A stretch of 64,000 nt of DNA from assembly GCF_016583985.1 (NCBI RefSeq), contig NZ_NRSD01000002.1:295839-359838 (forward strand), read 5' to 3'. Source of the DNA: Thiocapsa imhoffii (GTDB lineage Bacteria > Pseudomonadota > Gammaproteobacteria > Chromatiales > Chromatiaceae). Shown piece after piece: positions 1-9,370 of this stretch. A program made the translations under genes and the position numbers. Position 1 is the stretch's first letter, and every line of letters starts with the position of its first letter. The notes under the pieces were generated by a model that was not told the origin of the DNA, did not search any database, and saw nothing but the letters and a program-made list of their open reading frames with translations.

Positions 1-25
1 GTGGGAAGAGGTTGTAGATCTTCAT
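1..25 (-). CDS. 5' end of an unidentified gene, cut by the window edge
   Basis: Only the first eight codons are inside the window. They read MKIYNLFP from an ATG at 25-23 on the minus strand. A GAGGAG Shine-Dalgarno-like stretch lies at 43-38, about 12 bases upstream. The gene would be the next one downstream of glgA on the same strand, so a carbohydrate-related product is plausible from context. Eight residues cannot identify a family. Confidence 0.4.
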
Positions 26-213
26 CGAACCAAAGGGCTCCTCGCCGGGCCAGGGCTCGGCTGAATGGTGATGGCCATGGATGAGCGCGCATCTGACGCA
101 CTCATCCTCGAAGCAGCAGGTGCATCCGCCGGGACGGACGCGTCTGGATGCCACGCCAGTGGCTGGACCGGCGCGCTGGCGCTGGCTCCGGTGACGCGAA
201 ACGGGCGCGCGAT

Positions 214-2358
214 TCAGCCCTCACGGATATAGTCGTAGATGTTCAGATAGTCCTGCCCCGGCTGGTTCCAGGAAAAATCGCTGCGCATGGCGTTCTTCAT
301 GAGTTCCCGGAAGTGGTCAGGATGGTTGCGATAACAGGCGATGGCACGTTCGAGCGCGGATTCGAGGCCGGCGTTGTCGAAGTCGCGGAAGACATAACCG
401 TTACGCTCGTGCAGCGGCCGATGTGAATAATCCTTGTCGATGATGGTGTCAGCCAGTCCGCCGACTTCGCGCACCACGGGGATGGTCCCATAGCGCAGCG
501 CGATCAATTGCGTCAGGCCGCAGGGCTCGAAGCGGCTCGGCACCAGCATCATGTCCGCCCCGGCATAGATGAGATGCGAGAGATCCTCGTCGAAGCCAAT
601 CTCGAGATGACAGTCCGGGCTGTCATTGAGCATGTGTTTCAGATTCCAAAAATCGGCATTGATGCCGTCGTCTGGACTGGAACCGAGCAGGACGAATTGA
701 GCGCCGCGTTCGAGGGTATAGAAAATGGCATGGCGCACCAGCTCGAGTCCTTTCTGCGGATCGAGGCGGCCGATGAAAGCGACGATCGGCTTCTCATTGT
801 CAGCCAGCATCAGCCGATGACGCAGTGCGCGCTTGTTGTCGTACTTCCCCTCGATGCTGTCGACGCCATAGCGGACTGGAATCTGGTGATCGATCTCAGG
901 GTTCCAGACGTCGTAATCGATCCCGTTGACCACCCCACCATATTTCGCATGATGCAGATGCAGGGTCGGCTCCAACCCGAAGCCCTGTCCCTGATCCTTG
1001 GTCTCGAACGCATAGCGCGGTGAGACGGTGGTGACGAAGTTCGAGTAGACGATCCCTCCCTTCAGGAGATTCAATGCCTTGGGATACTTGTTGTCCCCGA
1101 GTCGCGCCCCGTCGAAGAAGCGCTCGGGGCGCTGGAGTCCGGTCGCCTGCAGGACTTCCACGCCGGTGACGCCTTGATGGGCAAAATTGTGGATGGTCAG
1201 GCAGACCCGTGGGTGGGTCATGCCAAGTGGCTGATAGAACTCGTACAGGAACACGGGAACCAGCGCCGTCTGCCAGTCGTGGACGTGGATCACATCAGGG
1301 TGTTTGCCGGCCTTCCAGAGGAACTCCATGGCCGCCCGTGAGAAGAAGGCGTAGCGCATGACGTCGTCGCGGAAGCCATAGATGCTGCCCCGATTGAAGA
1401 AGTTGTCGTGCGAATGCGGCTCGATGAAAAAGCACTTGCGACCATGCACGAAGCCGAAGAAGACCGTGCAGTGAATGGCTCCGTCATACCAGGGAACCCA
1501 CAGATCCTGATACACCACGTGCAATTCGAAAATGTGGTCGAGACGCAGCGTGGCGTATTTCGGCAGGATAATCTCGACATGATTGCCACGGATCGCGAGC
1601 TCGCGGCTCAGTCCGAACACCACATCGGCCAATCCGCCAACCTTGGCGACCGTCGCCAATTCCGGGGTGATGTGGACGATGAACAGACTCGGGCGGCTCG
1701 GCATTGGGGGCGGTGGTGGTGGCGCGAGTTCGGCTGCAATAGGGGGCGATTCCGTCTCCTGGGTCTCTGGTGCCAACCATTCGGGCTCGGGCTCGGGAGC
1801 CGGTTCGGGCGCGTGCGCTGGTGGGGGTTCCTCGTCCCATGCGTCCACACGAGGCTCTGGGGCTGGAGGCGGCTGGGGACTGGCACTCGCGGTGCCGCTC
1901 GAACCAGCGTCCTCGAGGTGCGCCGAAACGACCTCTTGAGTGGGTTCGGTTGGGGAGCGGTCAGGTGTGGCGATGGGCGGGGCATCGTCCTCCCGCGCCC
2001 GCGCACTCACGACGCCGGGCCGTGACTCTGGCGTGGCGCTCGACGGGGTCTCGGCAGAGGCGGGATCCGGGTGCTTGGGCGGCGCCTGGACGCGGCTCAG
2101 GCCATCGCCTACGCGTTCGCCCCCAGCGGGCCCCGGGGGCGGCGTGGAGGCATCCGCCGCGGGCGGTCGCGGACGAGGGGGCGGCGTGGCCGGGTCGGAG
2201 GAATGCTGCGCTTGGGGTTCCGGGGGCCGGCGGGGTGGTTGTGGATCGGGCTGTGGTCGAGCCCCTGCGGCGGTCGTCTGATCGGGCCTGGTGCGTGGCT
2301 GTTGATTGGGCCTGGTAGGCGATCTGCTGAGCTTGGGTCCTTTCGGCTTTTTGGCCAT
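214..2358 (-). CDS. glgA: Glycogen synthase (GT5) with long Pro-rich N-terminal extension
   Basis: Glycogen synthase transfers glucose from ADP-glucose to the growing alpha-1,4-glucan in the cytoplasm. The GT5 fold begins near residue 225, where KVGGLADVV matches the K-x-G-G substrate-binding loop. DVIHVHDWQTAL follows, and the C-terminal half carries EPCGLTQL, the conserved E-x-x-GL region of the catalytic site. The catalytic part is about 490 residues, normal for GlgA. The preceding 220 residues are unusual: low-complexity, rich in Pro, Ala, Glu and Arg, with EP and PP repeats and no recognisable domain. The ATG start sits at the end of that tail. A shorter start at the GT5 domain is possible, but the reading frame is open and has the GC bias of its surroundings. 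It lies 139 bases downstream of the Hsp70 gene on the same strand. Confidence 0.93.
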   Translation of the reverse strand: MAKKPKGPKLSRSPTRPNQQPRTRPDQTTAAGARPQPDPQPPRRPPEPQAQHSSDPATPPPRPRPPAADASTPPPGPAGGERVGDGLSRVQAPPKHPDPASAETPSSATPESRPGVVSARAREDDAPPIATPDRSPTEPTQEVVSAHLEDAGSSGTASASPQPPPAPEPRVDAWDEEPPPAHAPEPAPEPEPEWLAPETQETESPPIAAELAPPPPPPMPSRPSLFIVHITPELATVAKVGGLADVVFGLSRELAIRGNHVEIILPKYATLRLDHIFELHVVYQDLWVPWYDGAIHCTVFFGFVHGRKCFFIEPHSHDNFFNRGSIYGFRDDVMRYAFFSRAAMEFLWKAGKHPDVIHVHDWQTALVPVFLYEFYQPLGMTHPRVCLTIHNFAHQGVTGVEVLQATGLQRPERFFDGARLGDNKYPKALNLLKGGIVYSNFVTTVSPRYAFETKDQGQGFGLEPTLHLHHAKYGGVVNGIDYDVWNPEIDHQIPVRYGVDSIEGKYDNKRALRHRLMLADNEKPIVAFIGRLDPQKGLELVRHAIFYTLERGAQFVLLGSSPDDGINADFWNLKHMLNDSPDCHLEIGFDEDLSHLIYAGADMMLVPSRFEPCGLTQLIALRYGTIPVVREVGGLADTIIDKDYSHRPLHERNGYVFRDFDNAGLESALERAIACYRNHPDHFRELMKNAMRSDFSWNQPGQDYLNIYDYIREG

Positions 2359-2497
2359 GCCTCATGATTCCTGCTGCAATGTTCGGCTGCGACGCGCGGC
2401 CCGCTGGCAATGCTCGGGGCGACTGCCAGTTTAACCTAGGTCGTGGTGTCGCCGTGAACCGATCGGTCCAGCGGCGCACGCTGTGCACCCGAGGTGG

Positions 2498-4336
2498 TCA
2501 GCCGCCGCGGGTATTGAAGGCGACGTTCCACTGCTCGTGCGGCGCGTCGATCGGAATCGCCGTAAGTTCGAGAGTGCCCACCTCGGTGACGGTTGCCTGC
2601 AGCCGGACCTCGACCACTTCCCCCTGCTTGTGGTCTTTCGCGGGGAGGGTGGTCTGAATCTCGGCCAGTTCGTCGAGTTCGCCGTCACCCCACTCCTCAA
2701 GCAGCTCGCCGACCTGATCCTCGCGTCTGACACTGGAGCCAAAGAAGCGGAAGCGCACCGGTTCGCCGACGATCAAACCGAACTCCTGGGGCGGGGCGAC
2801 CGGAGCGGATCCCTCCTCCAGCCCGAAGGGCACCAGGCAGAGGGCCTGGATCTCGGGTTCCAAGCCAGGAATGGCCGGCATGGCGCTTTCCACACCCACA
2901 TAATAGGAGTGCGAGGTTCCGCCGCGGATCCGGATCCCCCCGTGGTGTCGGACATGGGCATAGAAGGCCGCGCCGCGCGCGACCGCCAAGTCGAGATCGC
3001 GGGCATCGAGACGGCGCGCCGGTGGTGCGTCCTCGGCGCTCAGCCATTGGTTCAGGACCTCAAGGACGCGCTCCTGCAGCAACGTGGCCTTGAACACACC
3101 ACCGTTGAAGAGGACGGCGGTGGGATGCAGGAAGCTCGCGCCGGGCGTGGTGGCGACGAAGCCGGCGAGATCATCGGTCGCGCCGGCCTGCCGGCCGAGG
3201 AACGCGGCCAGGTGACGGGTGACCGCCGGGTCCTGGGCGTAGGGGAGACCGACCTTCGTCAGCGCGCCACGTGCTCGGCTGGCCGGCCGGCTGGCGGAAT
3301 CGACGGCTGGGAAGAAGCCCTCGATCAGCGTCGACTGCACTTCATCCTGCGTCAGTTCGGTGCGAATGCTGCCGCCGATCAGCCGGGACCCGCGGCTCGG
3401 GACGACCACGGGCAGACTCGTGAGGCTGGCATCCGCGAGCAGGGACTCCTTAGCGACGCGGCAGCCGTGGGTCAAGGCTTGGAGCTGCCAGCGGTCCAAT
3501 TCGACTCCCGACTTGGCGAGTTTCTGCTTCAACAGATGGGCAAGCGTCAGGTCCATGTTGTCGCCGCCGAGCAAGATATGATCGCCGACCGCGATGCGCG
3601 TCAGTTCCAACGCGCCCTCTTGTTCGGTGACGGCAATCAGCGACAGGTCCGTCGTGCCACCGCCCACGTCGACGACGAGAATCACGTCGCCAACCTGGAC
3701 CTGATGGCGCCAGTCGCCCGCGCTCTCGTTGACCCAACTGTAGAGCGCGGCCTGCGGCTCCTCGAGCAGCACCAGATGCTCGATCCCGATCGCTTGGGCG
3801 GCCGCCGCCGTCAGTTCCCGGGCGGCGGGATCGAAGGATGCCGGAACGGTGACCGTGACCTGCTGGCGATTGAGTGGGTCATAGGGAAATTGCCCATTCC
3901 AGGCATCGCGCAGGTGGGCGAGATAGTGGATGGTTGCGTCGAACGGCGAGATGCGGGGGATCTCGTCGGGTGCCCCAGCCGGTAGGATGGCCGCCTGTCG
4001 ATCGATATCCGGATGACACAGCCAACTCTTCGCACTCGAGACCAGCCGGATGGGCGTGGTCGTGCCCTGGTTGCGCGCAAGTTCGCCACAGACGCGATCG
4101 GGTTGGCTTTGCCAGGGCAGACTCAGGTCGCTGGCCTTGAACTCGTCGGGGTGCGGGAGATAGAGACACGACGGCAGGAGTGGGCGTGCCTCGACGGAAC
4201 CAGGCCCCGTGAGTTGTGGAATCGAGACCATCCCCTGGACAATCGTCTCGCCCTCGCTCTTCTCCGAATCCACATAGGAGAGCGCGCAATGCGTGGTGCC
4301 GAGGTCAATGCCCACGGCATAGCGGTACTGGTTCAT
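2498..4336 (-). CDS. Hsp70-family protein (YegD/DUF2760-associated type)
   Basis: A DnaK-like ATPase of 612 residues. The N-terminus reads GIDLGTTH (phosphate-1 loop), and the middle has VVDVGGGTTDLSL (phosphate-2 loop), so the actin-fold ATPase is clear. The region after about residue 430 is shorter than in DnaK and does not resemble a canonical substrate-binding domain and lid, so this is a divergent Hsp70 whose clients are unknown. Its ATG overlaps the stop of the upstream DUF2760 gene (ATGA), indicating translational coupling. DUF2760 genes are commonly found next to Hsp70-like genes, often with a second, larger Hsp70. Here the next gene downstream is glgA and no second Hsp70 is visible. 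Confidence 0.85.
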   Translation of the reverse strand: MNQYRYAVGIDLGTTHCALSYVDSEKSEGETIVQGMVSIPQLTGPGSVEARPLLPSCLYLPHPDEFKASDLSLPWQSQPDRVCGELARNQGTTTPIRLVSSAKSWLCHPDIDRQAAILPAGAPDEIPRISPFDATIHYLAHLRDAWNGQFPYDPLNRQQVTVTVPASFDPAARELTAAAAQAIGIEHLVLLEEPQAALYSWVNESAGDWRHQVQVGDVILVVDVGGGTTDLSLIAVTEQEGALELTRIAVGDHILLGGDNMDLTLAHLLKQKLAKSGVELDRWQLQALTHGCRVAKESLLADASLTSLPVVVPSRGSRLIGGSIRTELTQDEVQSTLIEGFFPAVDSASRPASRARGALTKVGLPYAQDPAVTRHLAAFLGRQAGATDDLAGFVATTPGASFLHPTAVLFNGGVFKATLLQERVLEVLNQWLSAEDAPPARRLDARDLDLAVARGAAFYAHVRHHGGIRIRGGTSHSYYVGVESAMPAIPGLEPEIQALCLVPFGLEEGSAPVAPPQEFGLIVGEPVRFRFFGSSVRREDQVGELLEEWGDGELDELAEIQTTLPAKDHKQGEVVEVRLQATVTEVGTLELTAIPIDAPHEQWNVAFNTRGG

Positions 4337-4884
4337 AGCTCGATCTCCGCGGCGGCAATGATCCGCAAGTCATGTCCACTGCTGGTCTGTGGCAGCGTCA
4401 TCTTCTCGACTCGCCAACCCCGATGGACCAGGGTGCCATGGAAGGGTGGATCGCCAACGACGTTGCCCGTCGGGCGATTCGCCGCGGAGTCGAAGCCAGG
4501 CGCGAGGGTGACCCGGCTGCCCTCGGGCTCCTCGCGAACCGGGACGAGACTGAGATGGGTGTTGATGACCTCGCGACAGCCACGATGCACGACCCGCGCC
4601 GCCGCCCCGATCTCCTGGTCACGATAGGACTGGATGTCCTCCTGAAGAAAATCCATCAAGCGCCCTTCCCGCTGCAGCAGTCCGAGCAGCAGCAACGCTG
4701 AATCCGGCGCCGCGCTCGCCAGCGGGACGGCGGCAGGGGCCGCTGGCGTGGCCAGCGGGTGCGGTGTATCGCTCGTCGCGAGCCGCGCGACCGCTCGTGC
4801 AAATGCCGGGTCCTTCACGATACGTCGAAAGCTACTGAAGGCGATGAGTGCCCTCCGAAAGAAGGAAGGCGAGGCTGAAGCCAT
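4333..4884 (-). CDS. DUF2760 domain protein, Hsp70 partner
   Basis: A 183-residue protein with a variable N-terminal third rich in Ala and Pro. The conserved C-terminal block contains ALLLLGLLQREGRLMDFLQED, GAAARVVHRGC and NPTGNVVGDPPFHGTLVHRGW-like segments (here RPTGNVVGDPPF), which I recognise as DUF2760. Its function is unknown. It is translationally coupled to the Hsp70-like gene by a four-base ATGA overlap, so it probably acts with that ATPase, perhaps as a co-chaperone. This is inference from position only. No signal peptide or membrane segment is seen. Confidence 0.75.
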   Translation of the reverse strand: MASASPSFFRRALIAFSSFRRIVKDPAFARAVARLATSDTPHPLATPAAPAAVPLASAAPDSALLLLGLLQREGRLMDFLQEDIQSYRDQEIGAAARVVHRGCREVINTHLSLVPVREEPEGSRVTLAPGFDSAANRPTGNVVGDPPFHGTLVHRGWRVEKMTLPQTSSGHDLRIIAAAEIEL

Positions 4885-5203
4885 GAAAACATCCTCTTAA
4901 GAGATCGAATGGGCGAAGGTGCGGGCGGAAGGCGAGGCTGCCCGGATCCGCACGCGTGCATGTTACCGCGCGCATCGTCAATGCTCGACCTGTGCTGTTG
5001 CGGCCGGGTCGCGTGAGCGCACGCCAGACCGTCGCCTCCGCGGCCCATTCTGCTTGCGCCGGGTATAGAATCACGGGACTCGAGATCGGTCACGCGATCC
5101 GCTCCCGGCGTGGGCGCCCCGCCACGCATCCGCGGCCGCGCGCGCTGGCACTTGAAGTGGTCGCGCGGTGTGTGACCGCCTGTCTGTCTGCTTGAGTGAG
5201 ATC
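4885..5203. other. Intergenic region between divergent genes
   Basis: About 320 bases separate the divergent DUF2760 and DUF2934 genes, so promoters for both should be here. On the plus strand a TATAGAAT element near 5063-5070 resembles a -10 box, but no good -35 partner stands out. No open frame with coding character, RNA gene or repeat was recognised. Confidence 0.4.
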
Positions 5204-5452
5204 ATGACCATGAACCAGATCGTCCACCCCATGAGCGAGGCACCCAGCACTCACGAGCGTCATGAAATGATTGCGCTCGCGGCCTATTATCTTGCGGAAC
5301 GCCGTGGTTTCGCCCCTGGTGGCGCGCAGAGCGACTGGCTCATCGCCGAGGCCGCCGTCGATGCCCTGATCGCCTCAGGCGCCGCACGGACAGCGCGGGC
5401 GTCGGGAACCCTGCGCGAAGGGCTGCGTAATGCCCTGAAACTCAGTGATTGA
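5204..5452 (+). CDS. DUF2934 family small protein
   Basis: An 82-residue protein. It contains a block of the form I-A-x-x-A-Y-x-L-A-E-x-R-G-F followed by DWLIAEAAVDALI, which is the DUF2934 pattern. This family is common in proteobacteria and has no established function. The ATG at 5204 is preferred because GAGTGAG lies just upstream; an in-frame ATG at 5210 is an alternative and an upstream GTG at 5168 is unlikely. It stands alone, with the candidate small RNA and msrA downstream. Confidence 0.65.
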   Translation: MTMNQIVHPMSEAPSTHERHEMIALAAYYLAERRGFAPGGAQSDWLIAEAAVDALIASGAARTARASGTLREGLRNALKLSD

Positions 5453-5540
5453 GCCGATCGGCGCCTGTGCCGGACGCTGGGCGAAGACGAACGATGGACC
5501 TTACGTAGGGCCGGGTGATGCGGGGTGATTCTTTCGTCGA

Positions 5541-5640
5541 GACAAAAAAAAGCGCGACGGGCGTCGCGCTTTAAAGTTACCACCAAAGGAGGATGGAGGA
5601 GTGCACCGAAGCGCGAAGCTTCAGTACATCACCAGTTTCT
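5541..5640 (-). ncRNA. Candidate small regulatory RNA with anti-Shine-Dalgarno motif
   Basis: Reading the minus strand, three elements follow one another. First is a hairpin CUGAAGC-UUCGC-GCUUCGG (about 5623-5605). Second is an unpaired CU-rich stretch CUCCUCCAUCCUCC (5601-5588), complementary to Shine-Dalgarno sequences. Third is a GC-rich 10-bp stem ending in eight U residues (5572-5543). A TTGACA hexamer at 5662-5657 could be a -35 element, but no convincing -10 was found at standard spacing, so the 5' end is uncertain. No coding frame is conserved across it. This layout is typical of Hfq-type small RNAs, including the CCUCC-motif RNAs known from alphaproteobacteria and the C-rich-loop RNAs of xanthomonads. 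It lies between the DUF2934 gene and msrA. Confidence 0.5.
5543..5572 (-). terminator. Strong intrinsic terminator
   Basis: Perfect 10-bp inverted repeat AAAGCGCGAC / GTCGCGCTTT (5549-5558 with 5563-5572) with a four-base loop. On the minus strand it is followed by a run of eight T residues. It is the 3' end of the candidate small RNA. On the plus strand the stem also ends the DUF2934 transcript region, with a much shorter U tract. Confidence 0.8.
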
Positions 5641-5892
5641 TATTTACTGTTTCGGTTGTCAACCCCCGCCGCGAGATTTTTGCAATTCGATATGGTCGAG
5701 ATCCGCCAGCGTCGATCCGCCTGGAGCAGCCCCGCCGGTGACGAGCGGTCTAGTTGCGCTGTGCGGGAGGCGGCGGGTGACGCAGCAGGCGATCTCGATC
5801 CTGTTCAGGGATCCCACAACGAGGAGCTGTAACCGTGCCATGCCGCCCCAATACACTGTGCTCGATCCTTGTCTCAATGGGGAACTCAGCGC

Positions 5893-6435
5893 ATGGCAAC
5901 TGAATCAGCAACGCTCGGTGGAGGATGTTTCTGGTGTCTGGAGGCCGCTTTTCAGGGGCTGCGTGGTGTCGAATCCGTTGTCTCAGGGTATGCTGGCGGT
6001 GATGCGAAGCAGGCGAACTATTATGCGGTCTGCACCGGCACCACTGGGCATGCCGAGGTGGTGCAGGTGGCGTTCGACCCGGAGCGCATCGACTTCGCGA
6101 CCCTCCTGCGCGTTTTCTTCACGATCCACGATCCCACGACGCCTGATCGACAAGGGGCGGATATCGGGCCTCAGTACCGCTCGGTGATCTTCTATCACGA
6201 CGAGGTGCAGCGGCAGGTCGCGGAGCGCGTCATCGCGGAGCTGGAGCGCTCGGCAGTCTGGTCCGCGCCAATCGTGACGCAGATCCAGCCCCTTGAGACG
6301 TTCCATGCGGCGGAGTCGTCCCATCAGGATTACTATCGGCGCAACCCGTCGCAGGGTTACTGCCAAGTCGTGATCGCACCAAAACTTGCGCGGGTGCGCG
6401 CACGCCATGCCGAATTGCTCGACGAGACGCCCTGA
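5893..6435 (+). CDS. msrA: Peptide-methionine (S)-S-oxide reductase
   Basis: MsrA reduces methionine-S-sulfoxide in proteins, repairing oxidative damage, with thioredoxin as usual electron donor. The active-site motif GCFWC occurs about 11 residues from the start, followed by the family features SGYAGG, YYAVCTGTTGHAEVVQV, HDPTTPDRQGADIGPQYRS and SSHQDYYRRNP. The length of 180 residues is normal for the short form. The ATG at 5893 gives the expected N-terminus; the ATG at 5869 would add eight atypical residues. It is not fused to MsrB. An oxidant-exposed lifestyle fits, but the gene is near universal. Confidence 0.95.
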   Translation: MATESATLGGGCFWCLEAAFQGLRGVESVVSGYAGGDAKQANYYAVCTGTTGHAEVVQVAFDPERIDFATLLRVFFTIHDPTTPDRQGADIGPQYRSVIFYHDEVQRQVAERVIAELERSAVWSAPIVTQIQPLETFHAAESSHQDYYRRNPSQGYCQVVIAPKLARVRARHAELLDETP

Positions 6436-6488
6436 ACCGCGTCAAGGCACGGAAGGTTAATAAGACCGGGAGCTGAGATGAGAGCGCC

Positions 6489-7199
6489 ATGACCACCGCC
6501 GCGATCCGCGTCATCACCCTCGATCTGGACGATACCTTGTGGCCCTGCGCGCCCGTGATCGAGGCCGCCGAAGAGGCCTTCTATGATTGGTTGTGCCGCC
6601 ATACCCCCCGGCTCGCGACGGTCCATGATCTCGATAGTCTGCGGCGTCATCGCCGTGCCCTGATGACCGATCAGCCCGAGATCGCGCATGACTTGGGGCA
6701 GGTCCGGCGCCGTTCCCTGGCTACCCTGATGGCATCCTTCGACTATTCGGTGGAGTTGGCGGAAGAGGCCATGGCGTTATTCGACGTCCACCGCAACCGT
6801 GTCGAACCCTTTGACGACGTGCTGCCGGTGCTGCGTGGCTGGTCCACGCGCTTCCGTCTTATCGCCTTGACGAACGGAACGGCCAATCCAGAGGCGACGC
6901 CACTGCGGGGGTTGTTCGAGCGCCGCCTCACCGCCGCCGAGGCGGGAGCGGCGAAGCCTCATCCGGCGTTGTTTCAGTGTGCGCTGGCGCATGCGGGGTG
7001 CACGCCGAGCGAGTGCCTGCACGTCGGGGACGACCCCTGGATGGATATCGAGGCCGCGCGCGCGCTCGGAGTGAAGGCGGTGTGGGTCAATCGTGATGAG
7101 CGTCCCTGGCCGTCGGAACTGGCGCCGCCGGTGCTCACGGTCAGGGATCTGCATCAACTCGACGACTGGCTCGGTGGCGGTGGCGAACCAGCATGGTGA
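6489..7199 (+). CDS. HAD-superfamily phosphatase (YigB/YjjG-like)
   Basis: A 236-residue class I HAD hydrolase. Motif I is LDLDDTLW (nucleophile Asp and acid/base Asp), motif II is LIALTNGT, motif III has GAAKPHPALF with the Lys, and motif IV is HVGDDPWMDIEAA. The helical cap region between motifs I and II is of type IA. The closest family I can name is YigB-like FMN or general nucleotide phosphatase; substrate is not determinable here. It ends six bases before tgt, so the two are likely cotranscribed. Confidence 0.85.
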   Translation: MTTAAIRVITLDLDDTLWPCAPVIEAAEEAFYDWLCRHTPRLATVHDLDSLRRHRRALMTDQPEIAHDLGQVRRRSLATLMASFDYSVELAEEAMALFDVHRNRVEPFDDVLPVLRGWSTRFRLIALTNGTANPEATPLRGLFERRLTAAEAGAAKPHPALFQCALAHAGCTPSECLHVGDDPWMDIEAARALGVKAVWVNRDERPWPSELAPPVLTVRDLHQLDDWLGGGGEPAW

Positions 7200-8345
<1,146 letters not shown>

Positions 8346-8845
8346 GGCGCTTCCATGTCGCGTGCCCTAGCCGCGGGGTTGCCCGTCGGCGCTCGGCTTG
8401 CGGCATGCCGCGGATCAAAGCGCGGACGCCCGTGGCGAGGACGCTGCAACTTGTTCCGGGCTATGCCATAATCCGCGCCGGAGTCGTCGATCCCGTGGTG
8501 CATCGTGTGACCCTTGGCGTTCAGCACGGCTTGGCACCAACCGGCACGCCCGGATGACGCATCCTGCAAGATGACACCGCCCTCGTGCGCGAAGGCAGAT
8601 CCCGAGCGAGCGCTCGACGCCACGACCCTGTGTCTTGAAAAGACACATGGCCTCGGGTGCTGTCACCGCGACGATGATCGTGGTCATCCACGCGTGAGGC
8701 ACCGCCGTGGCGGCGGCTCGACTCCTCTTGCACGACTCATTCGTTACAGCATTGTCACCAGGCCGAGGTTCCATGGGAACGCGGCCTTGTCCTGACCGCC
8801 GGATCGCGCTCGGGCGATCCCACAGACTAAAGGCATTCGATCAAC
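8346..8845. other. 500-base region between tgt and yajC
   Basis: No frame with coding character was found on either strand. The region holds a perfect 8-bp hairpin TGTGTCTT-GAA-AAGACACA at 8629-8647 with no T run after it, and the short palindrome CGGCATGCCG near 8402. A CATAAT hexamer at 8467-8472 could be a -10 box but lacks a good -35. The unusual length suggests that yajC-secDF has its own promoter here. Confidence 0.4.
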
Positions 8846-9178
8846 ATGAGCTTCTTTATCTCCGACGCACTCGCGCAAGCCGAGGGTGCTGCCTCCGGCG
8901 GCGATCCCTTTCTGGCTCTGCTGCCGCTCGTTCTCTTTGCGGTCGTGTTTTATTTCCTCCTGATCCGGCCCCAAGCGAAGCGCCAAAAGGAACACCGTAA
9001 GATGGTCGAGTCATTGGCCAAAGGAGACGAGGTCGTGACCATCGGCGGCATCGCCGGGCGGATCGCCGACCTTGGTGACAACTTTGCCGTGCTTGAGGTC
9101 GCCGAAGGCGTCACGGTGAAGATCCGCCGCGTGGCGGTCGAGTCGGTCATGCCGAAGGGCACCTTGAAGGATCTGTAA
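8846..9178 (+). CDS. yajC: Sec translocon accessory protein YajC
   Basis: A 110-residue single-span inner-membrane protein. A short acidic N-terminus is followed by one hydrophobic helix (FLALLPLVLFAVVFYFLLIRPQ), the RPQAKRQKEHR basic stretch and the conserved KGDEVVTIGGIAG segment, all hallmarks of YajC. YajC associates with SecDF-YidC and with AcrB in E. coli. The gene is followed by secD after 190 bases. The ATG at 8846 is well placed. Confidence 0.95.
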   Translation: MSFFISDALAQAEGAASGGDPFLALLPLVLFAVVFYFLLIRPQAKRQKEHRKMVESLAKGDEVVTIGGIAGRIADLGDNFAVLEVAEGVTVKIRRVAVESVMPKGTLKDL

Positions 9179-9370
9179 CAAGCGACGGATCCTTGCGTGG
9201 GCGCGTGAGCTCGACAGGTCAAGGCGCGCCACGCAATCCCCAGGCCGCCCGCGGTGCGATCAGCGCCGGCGGGCGATCATCCCGCAGTGTGTTTCTTTAC
9301 GCCCCACGCGTCGTGAGGATCGGCCTGCTCAGCCCCCGCGCTCGCACTCGCTGTAGCGACTGGAATTGCG

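Noticed and set aside
2483..3985. A 500-codon open frame on the plus strand antisense to the Hsp70 gene
   Set aside because: The opposite strand encodes a clear Hsp70 with ATPase motifs. The antisense frame has no recognisable domain and arises from the high GC content.
5593..5832. Short plus-strand frame after AAAGGAGG
   Set aside because: The purine-rich stretch abuts the ATG with no spacing, the product has no coding character, and the same bases form the CU-rich core of the small-RNA candidate.
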